In this document: one piece after another, positions 63,391 through 64,000 of the stretch
Position numbering within the stretch: position 1 is the stretch's first letter
Layout of the letters: each line of letters starts with the position of its first letter
Origin: Rhizobium binae
Lineage (GTDB): Bacteria > Pseudomonadota > Alphaproteobacteria > Rhizobiales > Rhizobiaceae
Length of the DNA stretch: 64,000 nucleotides
Assembly (NCBI RefSeq): GCF_017357225.1
Contig: NZ_CP071611.1
Location: 155,476 to 219,475, forward strand
Reading direction: 5' to 3'
Made by a program: the position numbers and the translations under genes
Notes under the pieces: generated by a model
Seen by the model: the letters and a program-made list of their open reading frames with translations, nothing else
Told to the model about the DNA's origin: nothing
Database searches by the model: none

Positions 63391-64000
63391 CTAACTGCTC
63401 GAATGTGCGTCGACATGCCCGTGCGGCCACGCTGGAAACGGGTCGCGGAGCCCGATAGCAATCTGCGGATCGAAGCCCGTCTCCTCACCGGTCAGGCAGT
63501 CGTCGAGTGCCGCCCTGATTGCTCCTTCGTCGAAGCCGGCGCCGATGAAGACGAGTTCCTGGCGGCGGTCGCCCCAGACCTCGTCCCAATGCCGATTGAT
63601 GAGCTGGCGGAACTGCGGAAAGCGTGGCCACTGCACCTTCGGCACGGAGGCCCACCAGAACCCCTTGGTATCGATCCGGCACTGCGTGCCAGCGATCGAC
63701 AGCAGGCCGATCTCGTCGGGCCTCGTCGCCAGCCAGAAATGCCCCTTCGCCCGGATGAGGCCCGGCCATTTCCTGCCGAGAAAACCCTGCAGCTTTGAGG
63801 GATCAAACGGCCGGCGGCGGCGATAGACGAAGCTTCTGATGCCGTACTCCTCGGTCTCCGGCACATGGTCGCCCCAACCGAAGAGCTCCTTGTGCCAGAG
63901 CGGATGACGGGCGGCCTTGGCCTCGCTGAAGAGACCGGTATTCAGGATCGTGCCGAGCGGCACCTGGCCGAAGACTGCCTCGATCACCTCAGCATCCGGA
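63391..64000 (-). CDS. CobW/COG0523-family GTPase, C-terminal part (5' end outside window)
   Basis: The frame is open to the window edge, giving about 203 codons of the C-terminal half. The CobW C-terminal domain is clear: IRSFVYRRRRPFDPSKLQGFL, FWLATRPDEIGLLSIAG, and WGDRRQELVFIGAGFDEGAIRAALDDCLLTGEE-like ending. The WGDRRQELVFIG text is typical of the zinc-linked members (ZigA/YciC type), which deliver metal to proteins when zinc is short. The GTPase domain with the P-loop lies outside. It is 64 bp before the small secretion-linked gene on the same strand. Confidence 0.85.
   Translation of the reverse strand, partial: PDAEVIEAVFGQVPLGTILNTGLFSEAKAARHPLWHKELFGWGDHVPETEEYGIRSFVYRRRRPFDPSKLQGFLGRKWPGLIRAKGHFWLATRPDEIGLLSIAGTQCRIDTKGFWWASVPKVQWPRFPQFRQLINRHWDEVWGDRRQELVFIGAGFDEGAIRAALDDCLTGEETGFDPQIAIGLRDPFPAWPHGHVDAHSSS

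Overview
The window is GC-rich, densely packed alphaproteobacterial DNA and looks like part of a Rhizobium-type replicon, most likely a large plasmid or an accessory part of the genome. The signs are the number of ABC uptake cassettes (five, plus a type I export pair), a thiCOSGE cluster behind a TPP riboswitch (in Rhizobium etli the equivalent cluster is known to be plasmid-borne), a typical rhizobial intergenic palindrome at 54477-54521, and the wording of the proteins. No rRNA, tRNA, CRISPR array, replication gene or complete insertion sequence was recognised. The species call is an inference from protein character only.

Layout. 1-3677 (+): 3' end of a carbohydrate ABC cassette (binding protein, two permeases, MalK/UgpC-type ATPase), followed by an inositol-monophosphatase-family enzyme. 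4639-8612 (-): a second, PotABCD/FbpABC-like ABC cassette. 8798-11155: msrA, an alpha/beta hydrolase and a SAM methyltransferase. 11207-18439 (-): a BMP-type (nucleoside/nucleobase) ABC system with an amidase and a cytosine-deaminase-like amidohydrolase; the amidase reading frame is broken by a 1-nt shift. 18774-20922 (+): a translationally coupled lipid trio (CDP-alcohol phosphotransferase-like, PlsC-like, CdsA-like) in which the first member lacks several canonical motif residues. 20934-22775 (-): cbpM-cbpA and a universal stress protein with an FNR/FixK-like box upstream. 23036-30497: a Tm-1-like/TIM-barrel pair divergent from a GntR regulator, followed by a carbohydrate ABC system without its own ATPase, a Gfo/Idh/MocA oxidoreductase and a cupin.

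30785-33075 holds a YghU-type GST, a scar made of two gene remnants, and an acetamidase/formamidase. 33251-33924 is a Phd/VapC-type toxin-antitoxin pair with a perfect palindrome over its start region. 33940-40867 (-) is a flotillin/SPFH protein followed by an SbcD-like (YhaO) nuclease and an SbcC-like (YhaN) ATPase. 41431-46104 is the thiamin operon with promoter and TPP riboswitch. 46267-57705 is a long SorC-regulated carbohydrate/polyol operon (binding protein, ATPase, permease, SorC, aldo/keto reductase, GlpD-like flavoprotein, class I aldolase, FGGY kinase, GMC oxidoreductase). 57900-58130 carries a transposase remnant, followed by an unassigned membrane protein. 59386-63326 (-) encodes an HlyB/HlyD-like type I secretion pair with a small unassigned protein upstream, and the window ends inside a CobW/COG0523 GTPase gene.

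Overall the segment is a mosaic of uptake-plus-catabolism modules for unidentified small carbon or nitrogen compounds, with vitamin B1 synthesis, membrane-lipid modification, stress functions and protein export between them. The least explained parts are the flotillin-YhaO-YhaN cluster, the nine-gene SorC operon, the variant lipid trio, and the ATPase-less ABC/Gfo-Idh/cupin operon with its Tm-1-like/TIM-barrel partner.
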